The notes: a model not told the origin generated them from the letters alone. Numbered from the stretch's first letter, positions 42,971 through 52,901 are shown. The stretch is DNA of 64,000 nt from Collinsella aerofaciens (GCA_008680965.1 NAKE01000001.1:1426001-1490000); one strand, 5' to 3'. Made by a program: numbers and translations.

Positions 42971-45202
42971 GTGAGCGATACAAAGCTAAAGCCAGCAACC
43001 AAAAAGCCTGCTACCCGTAAACCCGCCCCGCACGCGCCGGAGCTCACCAAAGACGATGTCTATCTGTTTGGCATCGGTACGTGGGAGCGCAGCTGGGAAA
43101 AGATGGGCGCGCACCCCGACACGCAGAACCGTACGCGCGGCTGGCGTTTTTGCGTTTGGGCGCCCGACGTAAAGAGCGTTCACGTCATTGGCGAATTTAA
43201 CGACTGGGACGAGCAAGCCAACCCGCTGGTACCCATGCATACGAGCGCTATTTGGGAAGGCTTTATTCCTGGCGCCGAGCAGGGTCAGCTCTATAAGTAT
43301 CTCATCGAGACCAACGAGGGCGAAAAGCTCTACAAGGCCGATCCGTACGCCTTTAAGGCCGAGTGCCCTCCGGGAACGGCGAGCGTGCTGTGGACCCTCG
43401 ATGGCTACAAGTGGAACGACGCGGCTTGGCTCAAGCGCCGCGCAAGCCATAACCACATGTCGCAGCCGCTTAACATCTACGAGGTGCATATTGGCTCGTG
43501 GAAGCGCCACGGCGACGCTCCGCAGGGCGAGCCCGACGAGTACGGCAACTACCCCGGCCCCATGGACCCCTTCCCCGCGCAGCGCGGCGAGTTCTACACC
43601 TACGATGACCTGTCGGTGGAGCTCGTGGACTACGTCCGCGACATGGGCTACACGCATATCGAGGTCATGCCGCTTATGGAGCATCCCTTCGATGGCTCCT
43701 GGGGCTACCAGACGACCGGCTACTATGCCGCCACGTCGCGCTACGGCAACCCGCAGCAGCTCATGCACTTTATCGATGCATGCCACGAGGCCGGCATTGG
43801 CGTGATCATGGACTGGGTGCCCGGCGGTTTTTGCGCCGACTCCCACGGCCTTGCCACCTTTAACGGCCACATGCTGTTTGAGCACGAGATTCATCCCAAC
43901 TGGGGCACGCACAAGTTCGACTTCGCCCGTGGCGAGGTCCGCTCCTTCCTGGTCTCCAACGTGCTGTACTGGCTCGAGAACTTCCACGTGGACGGCATTC
44001 GAATGGACGGCGTGTCCAGCATGTTGTACCTCAACTTTGGCATTGACGATCCCGGCCAAAAGAAGTTCAACAAGTACGGTACCGAGGAGGACCTGGACGC
44101 CAGCGCGTTTATCCGTCAGGTCAACTGCGCCGTGGAGGCGCACTACCCCGACGTGATGATGATGGCCGAGGAGTCCACCGCATGGCCGCTCGTGACCTAT
44201 CCGCCGCAGGACGGCGGCCTGGGCTTCCACTACAAATGGGACATGGGCTGGATGAACGACACCCTGCACTACATGCAGACCGATTTTCCGTGGCGCCCCG
44301 GCAACCACGGGCTGCTCACGTTCTCCATCATGTACGCCTTTACCGAGAACTTCATCTGCCCGCTGAGCCACGACGAGGTCGTGCACGGCAAGTGCTCGCT
44401 CATCGGTCGCATGCCGGGCGACTGGTGGCGCCAGTTTGCCGGTCTGCGCACGCTGGCCTTCTACCAGATGACGCACCCCGGTGCCAAGCTCAACTTTATG
44501 GGCAACGAGATCGGCCAGTTTATTGAATGGCGCTACTACGAGTCCATTCAGTGGTTCTTGACCGAGGAGTATGAGACCCACAAGCACCATCAGGCGTTTA
44601 TCAAGGCGCTCAACCATCTATACACCGCCGAGCCCGCCCTGTACGAGCGCGGCTACACCGACGACGGCTTTACCTGGATCGACGCGGACAACTCCAAGCA
44701 GTCCATCGTGAGCTTTGTGCGTCAGGGCGAGGACGTCGATGACGACCTGGTGATCCTGATCAACTTTGACCCGGCGAGCTACGAGAGCTTCCGCGTGGGC
44801 GTGCCGCGTGAGGGTGACTGGGAGGTCATCTTCGATTCCGACCGTCCCGAGTTTGGCGGCAGCGGATACGCCGGTGAGGAGCCCTACACCTGCTCAAGCG
44901 AGCCCTATCCCTGGAACGGGCAGATGGACTCCATCGAGATTAAGGTACCCGGCCTGGCAGGCGTGGTGCTTAAGCGCCGCGGTCCCAGCAGCTATAAGCC
45001 GCCCGTGGTCGAGGGGCCCAAGAAGGCGACGCGCAAGCGCACGTCCTCGGTGAAGCCCAAGCCCGCGGCAGCCAAGAAGGCTCCGGCCAAGGCGAAGACT
45101 GCCAAGGCTACGGCTAAGCCCAAGGCCAAGAAGGCAGCCAATAAAAAGGCTGCTCCCAAGGCTAAGGCAGGCGCTGTTAAAGCATCTGGCAAGGAAGCGT
45201 AA
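42971..45202 (+). CDS. glgB: 1,4-alpha-glucan branching enzyme with Lys/Ala-rich tail
   Basis: A 743-residue GH13 branching enzyme that makes alpha-1,6 branches in glycogen. After a CBM48 domain (GWRFCVWAPDVKSVHVIGEF), the catalytic domain shows the nucleophile in DGIRMDGVSSM, the acid/base in MMAEESTAWP and the third carboxylate in PLSHDEVVHGK. From about residue 678 the sequence becomes a Lys/Ala/Pro tail (KPAAAKKAPAKAKTAKA), resembling histone H1. The start is uncertain: GTG 42971 has GGGA upstream, ATG 42956 has none. It leads a plus-strand glycogen cluster. Confidence 0.95.
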   Translation: MSDTKLKPATKKPATRKPAPHAPELTKDDVYLFGIGTWERSWEKMGAHPDTQNRTRGWRFCVWAPDVKSVHVIGEFNDWDEQANPLVPMHTSAIWEGFIPGAEQGQLYKYLIETNEGEKLYKADPYAFKAECPPGTASVLWTLDGYKWNDAAWLKRRASHNHMSQPLNIYEVHIGSWKRHGDAPQGEPDEYGNYPGPMDPFPAQRGEFYTYDDLSVELVDYVRDMGYTHIEVMPLMEHPFDGSWGYQTTGYYAATSRYGNPQQLMHFIDACHEAGIGVIMDWVPGGFCADSHGLATFNGHMLFEHEIHPNWGTHKFDFARGEVRSFLVSNVLYWLENFHVDGIRMDGVSSMLYLNFGIDDPGQKKFNKYGTEEDLDASAFIRQVNCAVEAHYPDVMMMAEESTAWPLVTYPPQDGGLGFHYKWDMGWMNDTLHYMQTDFPWRPGNHGLLTFSIMYAFTENFICPLSHDEVVHGKCSLIGRMPGDWWRQFAGLRTLAFYQMTHPGAKLNFMGNEIGQFIEWRYYESIQWFLTEEYETHKHHQAFIKALNHLYTAEPALYERGYTDDGFTWIDADNSKQSIVSFVRQGEDVDDDLVILINFDPASYESFRVGVPREGDWEVIFDSDRPEFGGSGYAGEEPYTCSSEPYPWNGQMDSIEIKVPGLAGVVLKRRGPSSYKPPVVEGPKKATRKRTSSVKPKPAAAKKAPAKAKTAKATAKPKAKKAANKKAAPKAKAGAVKASGKEA

Positions 45203-45296
45203 CAAAAGAGTTACCACTGTAATTACCCGCCCCGCCGGGGCGTAGGATACAAGTCATAACCGTTCCGGGAGAAACATCCCCGGGGGAAAGGAACGT

Positions 45297-47723
45297 ATGA
45301 ATAAGATCTTCGACAACAAGCAGGAGTTTACCGAACTCTATCGCGAAGCCGTCATGAGCATCAGCGGCAAGAGCGTGGAGGCCGCCAGCGACCTGGACCG
45401 CTTTAATGCCCTGGCCAAGCTCGTGGCCGAGAAGGCGCGCACCGTTGCCACCACCAGCGACGCCCGTGTTGCCGCCGAGGGCAAGAAGCGCGTGTACTAC
45501 TTCTCGATCGAGTTTTTGATCGGCCGCCTGCTTGACAACTACCTGCTCAACTTTGGCGTGCGCGACATGGTCGCCGAGGCGCTCGACGACATGGGCTTTG
45601 ACCTGTCCGTCATCGAGAACCAGGAGCCCGATCCGGCCCTGGGCAACGGCGGCCTGGGCCGTCTGGCCGCATGCTTCCTGGATTCCATGGCAGCCGAGGG
45701 CATTGCCGGCTACGGCAACGGCATGCGCTACCGCTACGGCCTGTTTAAGCAGGAGATTGTCAACGGCAGCCAGGTCGAGGCCACCGACGAGTGGCTCACC
45801 CACGGCTATCCCTGGGAGGTCCGTCGTCAGGACAAGGCCGTGACCATTAAGTTTGGTGGCCATGTTGAGGGCTTTGAGGAGAACGGCCGCACGTTCTACC
45901 GCACGGTGGACACGCAGGACATCCTGGCCGTCCCCTATGACATCCCCGTTGTGGGCTATGCCGGCGAGACCGTGAACAAGCTGCGCGTCTGGGCCGCCGA
46001 GCCGGTCGAGGAGCACTTTGACCTCGAGGCCTTCAACCGCGGCGACTATGCCCTGGCCGACGCCGAGCGCGCCGAGGCCGAGGCCATCAGCGCCATCCTC
46101 TACCCCAACGACGCCGGCGAGCACGGCCGTCTGCTGCGCCTGAAGCAGGAGTACCTGTTTGTCTCGGCCGGCATCTACAGCCTGCTCGACACCTTTGAGA
46201 AGGAGCACGGCGAGAATTGGGAGCTGCTGCCGCAGTTTGTTGCTATCCACACCAACGACACGCACCCCGCCATGTGCGGCCCCGAGCTCATGCGTATCCT
46301 CATCGACGAGAAGAAGCTCGAGTGGGATGACGCCTGGAACATCGTGACGCAGGTCGTGAGCTACACCAACCACACCATCCTGCCCGAGGCTCTGGAGAAG
46401 TGGCCCATCGGCACGTTCTCCAAGCTCCTCCCCCGCGTGTACCAGATCATCGACGAGATCAGCCGTCGTTGGCACGAGTCGTTCGACACCACGCAGGAAG
46501 GCTGGCAGGAGCGTCTGCGCCAGACCGCCATCCTGTGGGACGGCGAGATTCGCATGGCCAACCTGTCCGTGATCTGCAGCCACAGCGTCAACGGCGTGGC
46601 CAAGATCCACTCCGACATCATCAAGAACATCGTGCTCAAGGATTTCTATGCCCTGACGCCCGAGAAGTTCAACAACAAAACCAACGGAATCTCGCACCGT
46701 CGCTTCTTTGCCGAGGCCAACCCCACCTACGCCAAGCTCGTGACCGAGGCCATTGGCGACGGCTGGCTTAAGGACGCCTTTGAGCTGGAGAAACTCAAAG
46801 AGTTCCAAAACGACACCGAGTTCCTGAAGGCCGTGGGTGCCTCCAAGCGCGCCAACAAGGAGCGCCTGGCCGCCTACGTTAAGGCCGAGACCGGTCTGGT
46901 CATTGACCCCAACACCGTCTTTGATGTTCAGGTAAAGCGCTTCCACGCCTACAAGCGCCAGCTCATGAACATCATGAAGGTGATGGACATCTACAACCGT
47001 CGCATCGCCGATCCCAATTTCCACGTGACGCCGACGACCTTCATCTTTAGCGGCAAGGCTGCCTCGAGCTACACCTTTGCCAAGGAGACCATCCGCCTCA
47101 TTAACTCCGTGGCCGACGTCGTCAACAATGACCCGCGCGTCAACGAGGTCATGAAGGTCTGCTTTATCCCCAACTTCCGCGTGAGCAACGCCCAGCTCAT
47201 CTACCCCGCCGCCGAGATCTCGGAGCAGATCTCCACAGCCGGCAAGGAGGCCTCGGGCACGTCCAACATGAAGCTCATGATGAACGGCGCCATTACGCTG
47301 GGCACCCTCGACGGCGCCAACATCGAAATCGCCGACCTGGCCGGCCGCGAGAACGAGGCCATCTTTGGCCTGACCGCTCCCGAGGTCGAGCAGCTCTGGG
47401 CATCGAACAGCTACTTTGCGTGGGATACGCTCAACAACGATCGCGACCGTCTGGGCCGCGTGATGGACGAGCTCAAGGACAACACCTTCGCGGGTCTATC
47501 GGGCAACTTTGAGAGCATCTACAACGAGCTCATGAACAACAACGACCCCGACCTTGTCATGGCAGACTTCCGCAGCTACGTGGATGCGTGGGAGAAACTC
47601 ACGGGCAGCTATGGCGACCAAGAAACCTGGAACCGCAAGGCCCTGCTCAACACCGCCTCGAGCGGCTGGTTCTCGAGCGACCGCACCATTCGCGAGTACC
47701 GCGACGAGATCTGGCACGCGTAA
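45297..47723 (+). CDS. glgP: Glycogen phosphorylase
   Basis: An 808-residue GT35 phosphorylase releasing glucose-1-phosphate from alpha-1,4-glucan ends. Typical blocks are NGGLGRLAACFLDSMA, THPAMCGPELMRIL, VFDVQVKRFHAYKRQLMN, and the pyridoxal-phosphate Lys in EASGTSNMKLMMNGAITLGT. GGAAAGGAA precedes the ATG. It is complete and lies 94 bases after glgB. Confidence 0.97.
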   Translation: MNKIFDNKQEFTELYREAVMSISGKSVEAASDLDRFNALAKLVAEKARTVATTSDARVAAEGKKRVYYFSIEFLIGRLLDNYLLNFGVRDMVAEALDDMGFDLSVIENQEPDPALGNGGLGRLAACFLDSMAAEGIAGYGNGMRYRYGLFKQEIVNGSQVEATDEWLTHGYPWEVRRQDKAVTIKFGGHVEGFEENGRTFYRTVDTQDILAVPYDIPVVGYAGETVNKLRVWAAEPVEEHFDLEAFNRGDYALADAERAEAEAISAILYPNDAGEHGRLLRLKQEYLFVSAGIYSLLDTFEKEHGENWELLPQFVAIHTNDTHPAMCGPELMRILIDEKKLEWDDAWNIVTQVVSYTNHTILPEALEKWPIGTFSKLLPRVYQIIDEISRRWHESFDTTQEGWQERLRQTAILWDGEIRMANLSVICSHSVNGVAKIHSDIIKNIVLKDFYALTPEKFNNKTNGISHRRFFAEANPTYAKLVTEAIGDGWLKDAFELEKLKEFQNDTEFLKAVGASKRANKERLAAYVKAETGLVIDPNTVFDVQVKRFHAYKRQLMNIMKVMDIYNRRIADPNFHVTPTTFIFSGKAASSYTFAKETIRLINSVADVVNNDPRVNEVMKVCFIPNFRVSNAQLIYPAAEISEQISTAGKEASGTSNMKLMMNGAITLGTLDGANIEIADLAGRENEAIFGLTAPEVEQLWASNSYFAWDTLNNDRDRLGRVMDELKDNTFAGLSGNFESIYNELMNNNDPDLVMADFRSYVDAWEKLTGSYGDQETWNRKALLNTASSGWFSSDRTIREYRDEIWHA

Positions 47724-47831
47724 AGGCGCGCGAGCTCCCCTATGCCAGCACGGCATTACTCGACGGGCGTGACGTTGCGCCGCGCCCGTCGCTAATGGGT
47801 TTAGGAACATCGATGACAGAAGGAGAAATCG

Positions 47832-48980
47832 ATGAGTAAGAAAGAATGCATCGCGATGCTCCTCGCAGGAGGACAGGGCAGCCGATTGGGGGCACTCACC
47901 CAAAAGATCGCTAAGCCGGCGGTTAGCTTTGGTGGCAAGTTCCGCATTATCGACTTTTCGCTCTCCAACTGCTCCAACTCGGGTATCGACACGGTGGGCG
48001 TTCTGACGCAGTATCGCCCCTACCTGCTGCATGCCTATGTGGGCTCCGGCGAGGCGTGGGATCTGGACAGCCGCGACGGCGGCGTGTCGATCCTGCCGCC
48101 GTACGAGACGCAGACCGGCGGCGCCTGGTATGCGGGCACGGCCGACGCCATTACGCAGAACCTGGACTACATCAAGGCCAACGACCCCAAGTACGTCCTG
48201 ATTCTTTCGGGCGATCACCTGTATCGCATGGACTACCGCAAGATGCTCAAGACGCACATTGAGAACAACGCCGACCTCACGGTGAGCGTTATGCCCGTGC
48301 CGTGGGAGGAGGCCAGCCGCTTTGGCATCCTGACCACCGACCCCGAGGACGGCCGCATCACCAAGTTCACCGAGAAGCCCGATAAGCCCGATTCGAATCT
48401 CGCGTCCATGGGCATCTACATCTTCTCGGCAGACGTGCTGATCGAGGCGCTCGAGGAAGACGCTCTGGACCAGCGCTCGAGCCACGACTTTGGCAAGGAC
48501 ATCATCCCCAAGCTGCTCGGCGAGGGCAAGCGCCTGTACAGCTACGAGTTCCACGGCTTTTGGAAGGACGTTGGCACCATCGCCAGCTTCCACGAGACCT
48601 CGATGGACCTGCTGGGCAACAACCCCGAGTTCGATCTGTTCGACAAGCACTTCCCCATCATGTCCAACATCACCACGCGTCCGCCGCACTACATTGGCCC
48701 GGACGGCCGCCTGGACGACTGCCTGGTCTCCAACGGCTGCAAGATCTACGGCACCGCGCGCCACTCGATCCTTTCGACCGATGTCATCATCGAGGAGCGC
48801 GCCGTGGTCGAGGACTCCGTGCTGCTGCCGGGCGCGCACGTCAAGAGCGGTGCGCACATCTGCCGCGCTATTTTGGGCGAGAACTCCACGGTCGAAGAGG
48901 GCGTGAAGCTCGGCTCTGTCGATACCACCAAGGATACGGCCGTCGTTGGAAATGACGTCGTTATCGGGAAGGGGGAATGA
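47832..48980 (+). CDS. glgC: Glucose-1-phosphate adenylyltransferase
   Basis: A 382-residue ADP-glucose pyrophosphorylase. LLAGGQGSRLGALT is the nucleotide-binding loop, with AKPAVSFGGKFRIIDF, SGDHLYRMDY and EKP following. A left-handed beta-helix occupies the C-terminus. GAAGGAG precedes the ATG. It ends four bases before glgD. Confidence 0.97.
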   Translation: MSKKECIAMLLAGGQGSRLGALTQKIAKPAVSFGGKFRIIDFSLSNCSNSGIDTVGVLTQYRPYLLHAYVGSGEAWDLDSRDGGVSILPPYETQTGGAWYAGTADAITQNLDYIKANDPKYVLILSGDHLYRMDYRKMLKTHIENNADLTVSVMPVPWEEASRFGILTTDPEDGRITKFTEKPDKPDSNLASMGIYIFSADVLIEALEEDALDQRSSHDFGKDIIPKLLGEGKRLYSYEFHGFWKDVGTIASFHETSMDLLGNNPEFDLFDKHFPIMSNITTRPPHYIGPDGRLDDCLVSNGCKIYGTARHSILSTDVIIEERAVVEDSVLLPGAHVKSGAHICRAILGENSTVEEGVKLGSVDTTKDTAVVGNDVVIGKGE

Positions 48981-48984
48981 TCCG

Positions 48985-50112
48985 ATGATCAATCGCAAGG
49001 CCATCGGTTATATCACCGCTAACTACTCTTCGACTTACGGCAGCGTGCTGCTCAAGGACCGTCCCATCGCGTCCGTTCCCTTTTTGGGCCGCTACCGCCT
49101 GATCGACTTCCCGCTGTCCAACATGATGAATGCCGGCATCAAGACCGTCGGCGTCGTTATGCCGGGAAACTACCGCTCGCTGATCGACCACGTGGGCTCG
49201 GGTAAGGACTGGGGCCTGGACCGCAAGAAGGGCGGCCTGTTCATGGTGCCCGGCAACGCGTATGGCACCACCAAGGGCGGCATGCGCTTCCTGCTGCGCG
49301 ACATCATCTCCAACAAGACGCTGTTCCAGCGCTCGGACAAGCCCTATGTTGTGATGATGGGCACCAACATCATCTTTAACATGGACCTCAACACCATCAT
49401 CGACGCGCACGAGAACTCCGGTGCCCAGATGACCGTGGTGTACTGCAAGGCCACGCGCAACGTCGATGACGAGACCAAGCTCGAGATTAACGAGAACGGT
49501 CGCCTGACGGGCGTGAGCGCTGACGTCGTGTACGGCGACAACGCCTCTATGGACTGCTGCATCGTCAACCGCGAGACGCTGCTCGAGATCATCGACCACT
49601 ACCAGGCCGCCGACTATCTTGACCTGCTCGAGGCACTCCAGGGCGACTTTGGCAACATCGACGTGTGCAGCTACGAATACAAGGGCGAGGTCGTGGGCGT
49701 GTTTAGCGAGAAGTCGCTGTATCGTCGCAGCATGGACCTGCTCGACCAGACCGTGGCCGACCAGCTCTTCGATCCCGAGCGCCCGATCCTGACCAAGGCC
49801 CACGACGTGCCGCCTTCGCGCTATGCGACCGGCAGCCACGCATGCAACTCGATCATCTCGGCCGGCTGCATCATCAAGGGCACCGTGCGCAACTCGATCC
49901 TGTCTCGCGGCGTTGTGGTCGAGGACGGCGCTTCGGTGACCAACTCGATCATCAACCAGAGCTGCATCATCAAGAGCGGCGCCCGCGTTGAGAACGCCAT
50001 CCTGGACAAGAACAACGTGGTTCCCACCAACACCGAGCTTCGCGGCACGCCCGAGAACATCCTGGTGCTGGGAAAGGCTCCGTTAACTTCCGACACCACC
50101 ATCGTACGTTAA
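48985..50112 (+). CDS. glgD: ADP-glucose pyrophosphorylase regulatory subunit
   Basis: GlgD, 375 residues, is a GlgC paralogue in which the nucleotide loop is degraded (ITANYSSTYGSVLLKDRP in place of the GGxGxR loop). In Firmicutes such subunits pair with GlgC and raise activity. RLIDFPLSNMMNAGI and the C-terminal hexapeptide repeats remain. The ATG at 48985 has AAGGGGG upstream and probably couples to glgC translation. Confidence 0.93.
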   Translation: MINRKAIGYITANYSSTYGSVLLKDRPIASVPFLGRYRLIDFPLSNMMNAGIKTVGVVMPGNYRSLIDHVGSGKDWGLDRKKGGLFMVPGNAYGTTKGGMRFLLRDIISNKTLFQRSDKPYVVMMGTNIIFNMDLNTIIDAHENSGAQMTVVYCKATRNVDDETKLEINENGRLTGVSADVVYGDNASMDCCIVNRETLLEIIDHYQAADYLDLLEALQGDFGNIDVCSYEYKGEVVGVFSEKSLYRRSMDLLDQTVADQLFDPERPILTKAHDVPPSRYATGSHACNSIISAGCIIKGTVRNSILSRGVVVEDGASVTNSIINQSCIIKSGARVENAILDKNNVVPTNTELRGTPENILVLGKAPLTSDTTIVR

Positions 50113-50202
50113 CGTTGACACCGCAACATCGCTCGTAACATGTAGAATAGCCGCCCGGTTAGCGCCAGGCGGCTATTCTCGAATTGGAATATGGGAGACA
50201 AT

Positions 50203-52470
50203 ATGGCAGATTCCAGCAAAAAGATGCAGATCGTGTTTGCCTCGGCCGAGTGCGCACCGTTTGTTAAGACCGGTGGCCTGGGCGACGTAGCGGGCTCGCT
50301 GCCTGCGGCACTCGTGCGCGCCGGCGCCGAGGTCATCGTGATGGTGCCCAAGTACGCCACCATCAAGGACGAATACAAGGCGCAAATGGAGCACTTTGCC
50401 GACTTTTACGTGAGCCTGGGCTGGCGCAATGAGTACTGCGGGCTGGAGAAGCTCGAGCGCGACGGCGTCACCTATATGTTCGTGGACAACGAGCGCTACT
50501 TTGCGCGCGACTATCCGTACGGCTTCTTTGACGACGGCGAACGCTTTGCGTTCTTCTCCAAGGCCATCACCGAAAGCCTGCAGCACTTGCCGGCCGGTTT
50601 TGAGTGCGACATCCTGCACTGCAACGACTGGCAGACGGCGCTGGCGCCCGTGTTCTTGCGCGAGTTCTACCAGGGCCTGCCGCTGTACGACCGCGTCAAG
50701 ACCGTGTTCTCGATCCACAACGTAGCGTTCCAGGGCCAGTTTAGCGACACCGTGATGGAGGACATCCTAGGTGTGGCGCATATTCCGGCGGCAGCTACGC
50801 AGTTGCGTTGCGACGCCTGCAGTATCAACTACATGCTGGGCGCGCTGCACTATGCCGATGCCATCACCACGGTGAGCCCCACCTATGCGGGCGAGATCCA
50901 GACGCCCGAGTTTGGCGAGGGCCTGGACGGCGTGCTGCGCGAGCGCTCCTATGCGCTGCAGGGCATCCTCAACGGCATTGACGTGGCGGCCTTTGACCCG
51001 GCAACCGACAAGCGCATTGCCGCCAACTACACGGTTGACGACCGTTCCGGCAAGGCCGTGTGCAAGGCCAAGCTGCAGGAGGAGCTGGGCCTCGAGGTTC
51101 GCGACGACCGCCCGCTTATGGTGATGGTCACGCGCCTGACGCGCCAGAAGGGCATGGACCTGGTCATGTACGCGCTCGACCGCATCCTGTCCGGCGGCGT
51201 GCAGGTGGCGGTGCTGGGCACCGGCGACCGCGACTACGAGGACGGCCTGCGCTACTTCCAGGACAAGTACCCCGGCACCATGGCCGCACGCATCGAATTT
51301 GACCCGGCGCTGTCGCAGCGCATGTACGCCGCCGCCGATATGTTCCTGATGCCTTCGAAGTTTGAGCCTTGCGGTCTGTCGCAGATCATCGCCATGCGCT
51401 ACGGCACCCTACCCATCGTGCGCGAGACCGGTGGCTTGAAGGACACCGTGATCCCGTATAACGAGTTCACCGGCGAGGGCACGGGCTTCTCGTTTAGCAA
51501 CTTTAATGGCGACGAGATGGGCGACGCGGTCTTCCGCGCGGCGCGCCTGTTCTGGGATAACCGTGAGGCATGGAACAAGCTGGTCACGCAGGCCATGAGC
51601 CAGGACTTTAGCTGGACGCGCTCGGCCGATAAGTATCTGGACCTGTACTTCTTTATGCACCCTGAGATTGAAAGGCCGGCGGCTGTGGCTGAAGTTGCAG
51701 CTGTCGATGAGCCCGCTGCCGCTGAGGCCGAACCTGCGGCGACCGTTAAGGAGCCCGCTGCCGCTGAGGCCGAACCTGCGGCGACCGTTAAGGAGCCCGC
51801 TGCTGTTGAGGAGCCCAAGGCCGAGGAGAAGCCGGCGGCCGAGGCCGAAGTTAAGCCCGCTGCGAAGCCTGCCGCCAAGAAGACGACGACTCGCAAGACA
51901 ACGGCTAAGAAGGCCACGACCACGAAGGCCGCTGCTAGCAAGACTAGCGCCGCTAAGGGAACTACTGCCAAGGCATCGACTACGCGCAAGCGTACGACCG
52001 CCGCTGCCAAGAAGGCCGCCGAGGCCGAGGCCGCTCCCGAGGCAAAGGCCGAGCCCGCGGCAAAGGCTCCGGCCAAGACCGCTGCCAAGAAGACGGCTGC
52101 GACCAAGACCACGACTGCCAAGAAGGTCACGGCTACGAAGTCGACGACGACCAAGGCCGCTACGACGAAGGCCGCCGCGAAGACGACCCCGAAGGCTGCT
52201 GCAAAGCCCGCCGACAAGGTCGAGGAGGCGCCCTCCGAGCCCAAGGCCAAGGCAACTGTCGAGGCAAAGCCGGCTGCCAAGACCACCACGCGCAAGCGCT
52301 CTACGACGACGGCCAAGAAGACCACGACCAAGGCTGCAGCTCCCAAGGCAGAGGCTAAGGCCGAGCCCGCCAAGGAGGCCCCGATCTCCCCCGCTGTTCC
52401 GGCCGAGGAAAAGGCTCCGACCAAGAAGACCTCCGTCCGTAAGGCAACGGCCACCCGCAAGCGCCACTAA
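50203..52470 (+). CDS. glgA: Glycogen synthase with very long Lys/Ala/Thr-rich tail
   Basis: A 755-residue protein. Residues 1 to about 485 are a complete GT5 glycogen synthase using ADP-glucose: ASAECAPFVKTGGLGDVAGS, LHCNDWQTAL, VTRLTRQKGMDL and PSKFEPCGLSQIIAMRYGT. The remaining ~270 residues are low-complexity: first Glu/Ala/Pro with two perfect 14-residue repeats, then Lys/Thr/Ala stretches such as KKTTTRKTTAKKATTTKAAA, ending TRKRH. Ordinary GlgA is about 480 residues. ATG 50203 has GGGAGA upstream. The tail is similar in composition to that of GlgB. Confidence 0.95.
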   Translation: MADSSKKMQIVFASAECAPFVKTGGLGDVAGSLPAALVRAGAEVIVMVPKYATIKDEYKAQMEHFADFYVSLGWRNEYCGLEKLERDGVTYMFVDNERYFARDYPYGFFDDGERFAFFSKAITESLQHLPAGFECDILHCNDWQTALAPVFLREFYQGLPLYDRVKTVFSIHNVAFQGQFSDTVMEDILGVAHIPAAATQLRCDACSINYMLGALHYADAITTVSPTYAGEIQTPEFGEGLDGVLRERSYALQGILNGIDVAAFDPATDKRIAANYTVDDRSGKAVCKAKLQEELGLEVRDDRPLMVMVTRLTRQKGMDLVMYALDRILSGGVQVAVLGTGDRDYEDGLRYFQDKYPGTMAARIEFDPALSQRMYAAADMFLMPSKFEPCGLSQIIAMRYGTLPIVRETGGLKDTVIPYNEFTGEGTGFSFSNFNGDEMGDAVFRAARLFWDNREAWNKLVTQAMSQDFSWTRSADKYLDLYFFMHPEIERPAAVAEVAAVDEPAAAEAEPAATVKEPAAAEAEPAATVKEPAAVEEPKAEEKPAAEAEVKPAAKPAAKKTTTRKTTAKKATTTKAAASKTSAAKGTTAKASTTRKRTTAAAKKAAEAEAAPEAKAEPAAKAPAKTAAKKTAATKTTTAKKVTATKSTTTKAATTKAAAKTTPKAAAKPADKVEEAPSEPKAKATVEAKPAAKTTTRKRSTTTAKKTTTKAAAPKAEAKAEPAKEAPISPAVPAEEKAPTKKTSVRKATATRKRH
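51709..51792 (+). repeat. Two perfect 42-bp tandem repeats in glgA
   Basis: Units 51709-51750 and 51751-51792 are identical and encode EPAAAEAEPAATVK. A third, partial unit follows. Copy number could vary by slippage without shifting the frame. Confidence 0.85.
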
Positions 52471-52500
52471 TCCGGACGATTAAAACTTAATCCTCAAAGC

Positions 52501-52533
52501 AAAAGAGGGCGTCCCAACCAGGCGCCCTCTTTT
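52501..52533 (+). terminator. Terminator of the glycogen cluster
   Basis: AAAAGAGGGCG and CGCCCTCTTTT pair perfectly over an 11-base loop. It has A and T flanks, so it can act in both directions. It lies 30 bases past the glgA stop. Confidence 0.9.
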
Positions 52534-52561
52534 GCGTTGAACTTCTCCATTAAAAAGAGGG

Positions 52562-52695
52562 CCGGTTTACTACGACAAAATGGCTCCGGCCGACCACGGC
52601 GGGTAATCTACGAAATTGGCAACGCCTCTACCTGCGGTTTTAATATCACCAAAATGACCCTGGTTGAGATCATTCAATTCGTCGTAGTAAACCGG
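52562..52695. repeat. Foldback element with 15-bp perfect inverted ends
   Basis: CCGGTTTACTACGAC (52562-52576) is repeated inverted at 52681-52695, enclosing about 100 bases with no gene. Size and ends suit a miniature element. Confidence 0.5.
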
Positions 52696-52759
52696 GTTAC
52701 TTTTGTTTGGCTACAAATAGTATCGGTATAGGCACATTTGAATATCGCGATAATTTGGG

Positions 52760-52804
52760 TGGTAAAACGATTTTCTAGGACAACCGTTCGCCGATGGTAA
52801 ACGG
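52760..52804. promoter_or_regulatory. TGGTAAA operator-like motifs upstream of the GH13-GH77 gene
   Basis: TGGTAAAACG (52760-52769) and TGGTAAACGG (52795-52804) stand 35 bases apart in the same orientation. They match the motif upstream of glgB. TATACT near 52830 could be the -10 of the promoter. Confidence 0.5.
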
Positions 52805-52901
52805 ATGTTGTTTATACAGCCTGTGTACAAAAGATATACTTACATCCAGTGCGTAAAGCCCATGGCCCGCAGGCCGTGATTCTATTGAACTGGACCGAAT
52901 T

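Noticed and set aside
45177..47024. 615-codon minus-strand frame opposite glgP
   Set aside because: The plus strand encodes an unmistakable glycogen phosphorylase; the opposite product has no motif.
51709..52460. glgA tail as a frameshift or a separate fused gene
   Set aside because: The frame is continuous, codon use is regular, and a similar tail on GlgB argues for a real extension.
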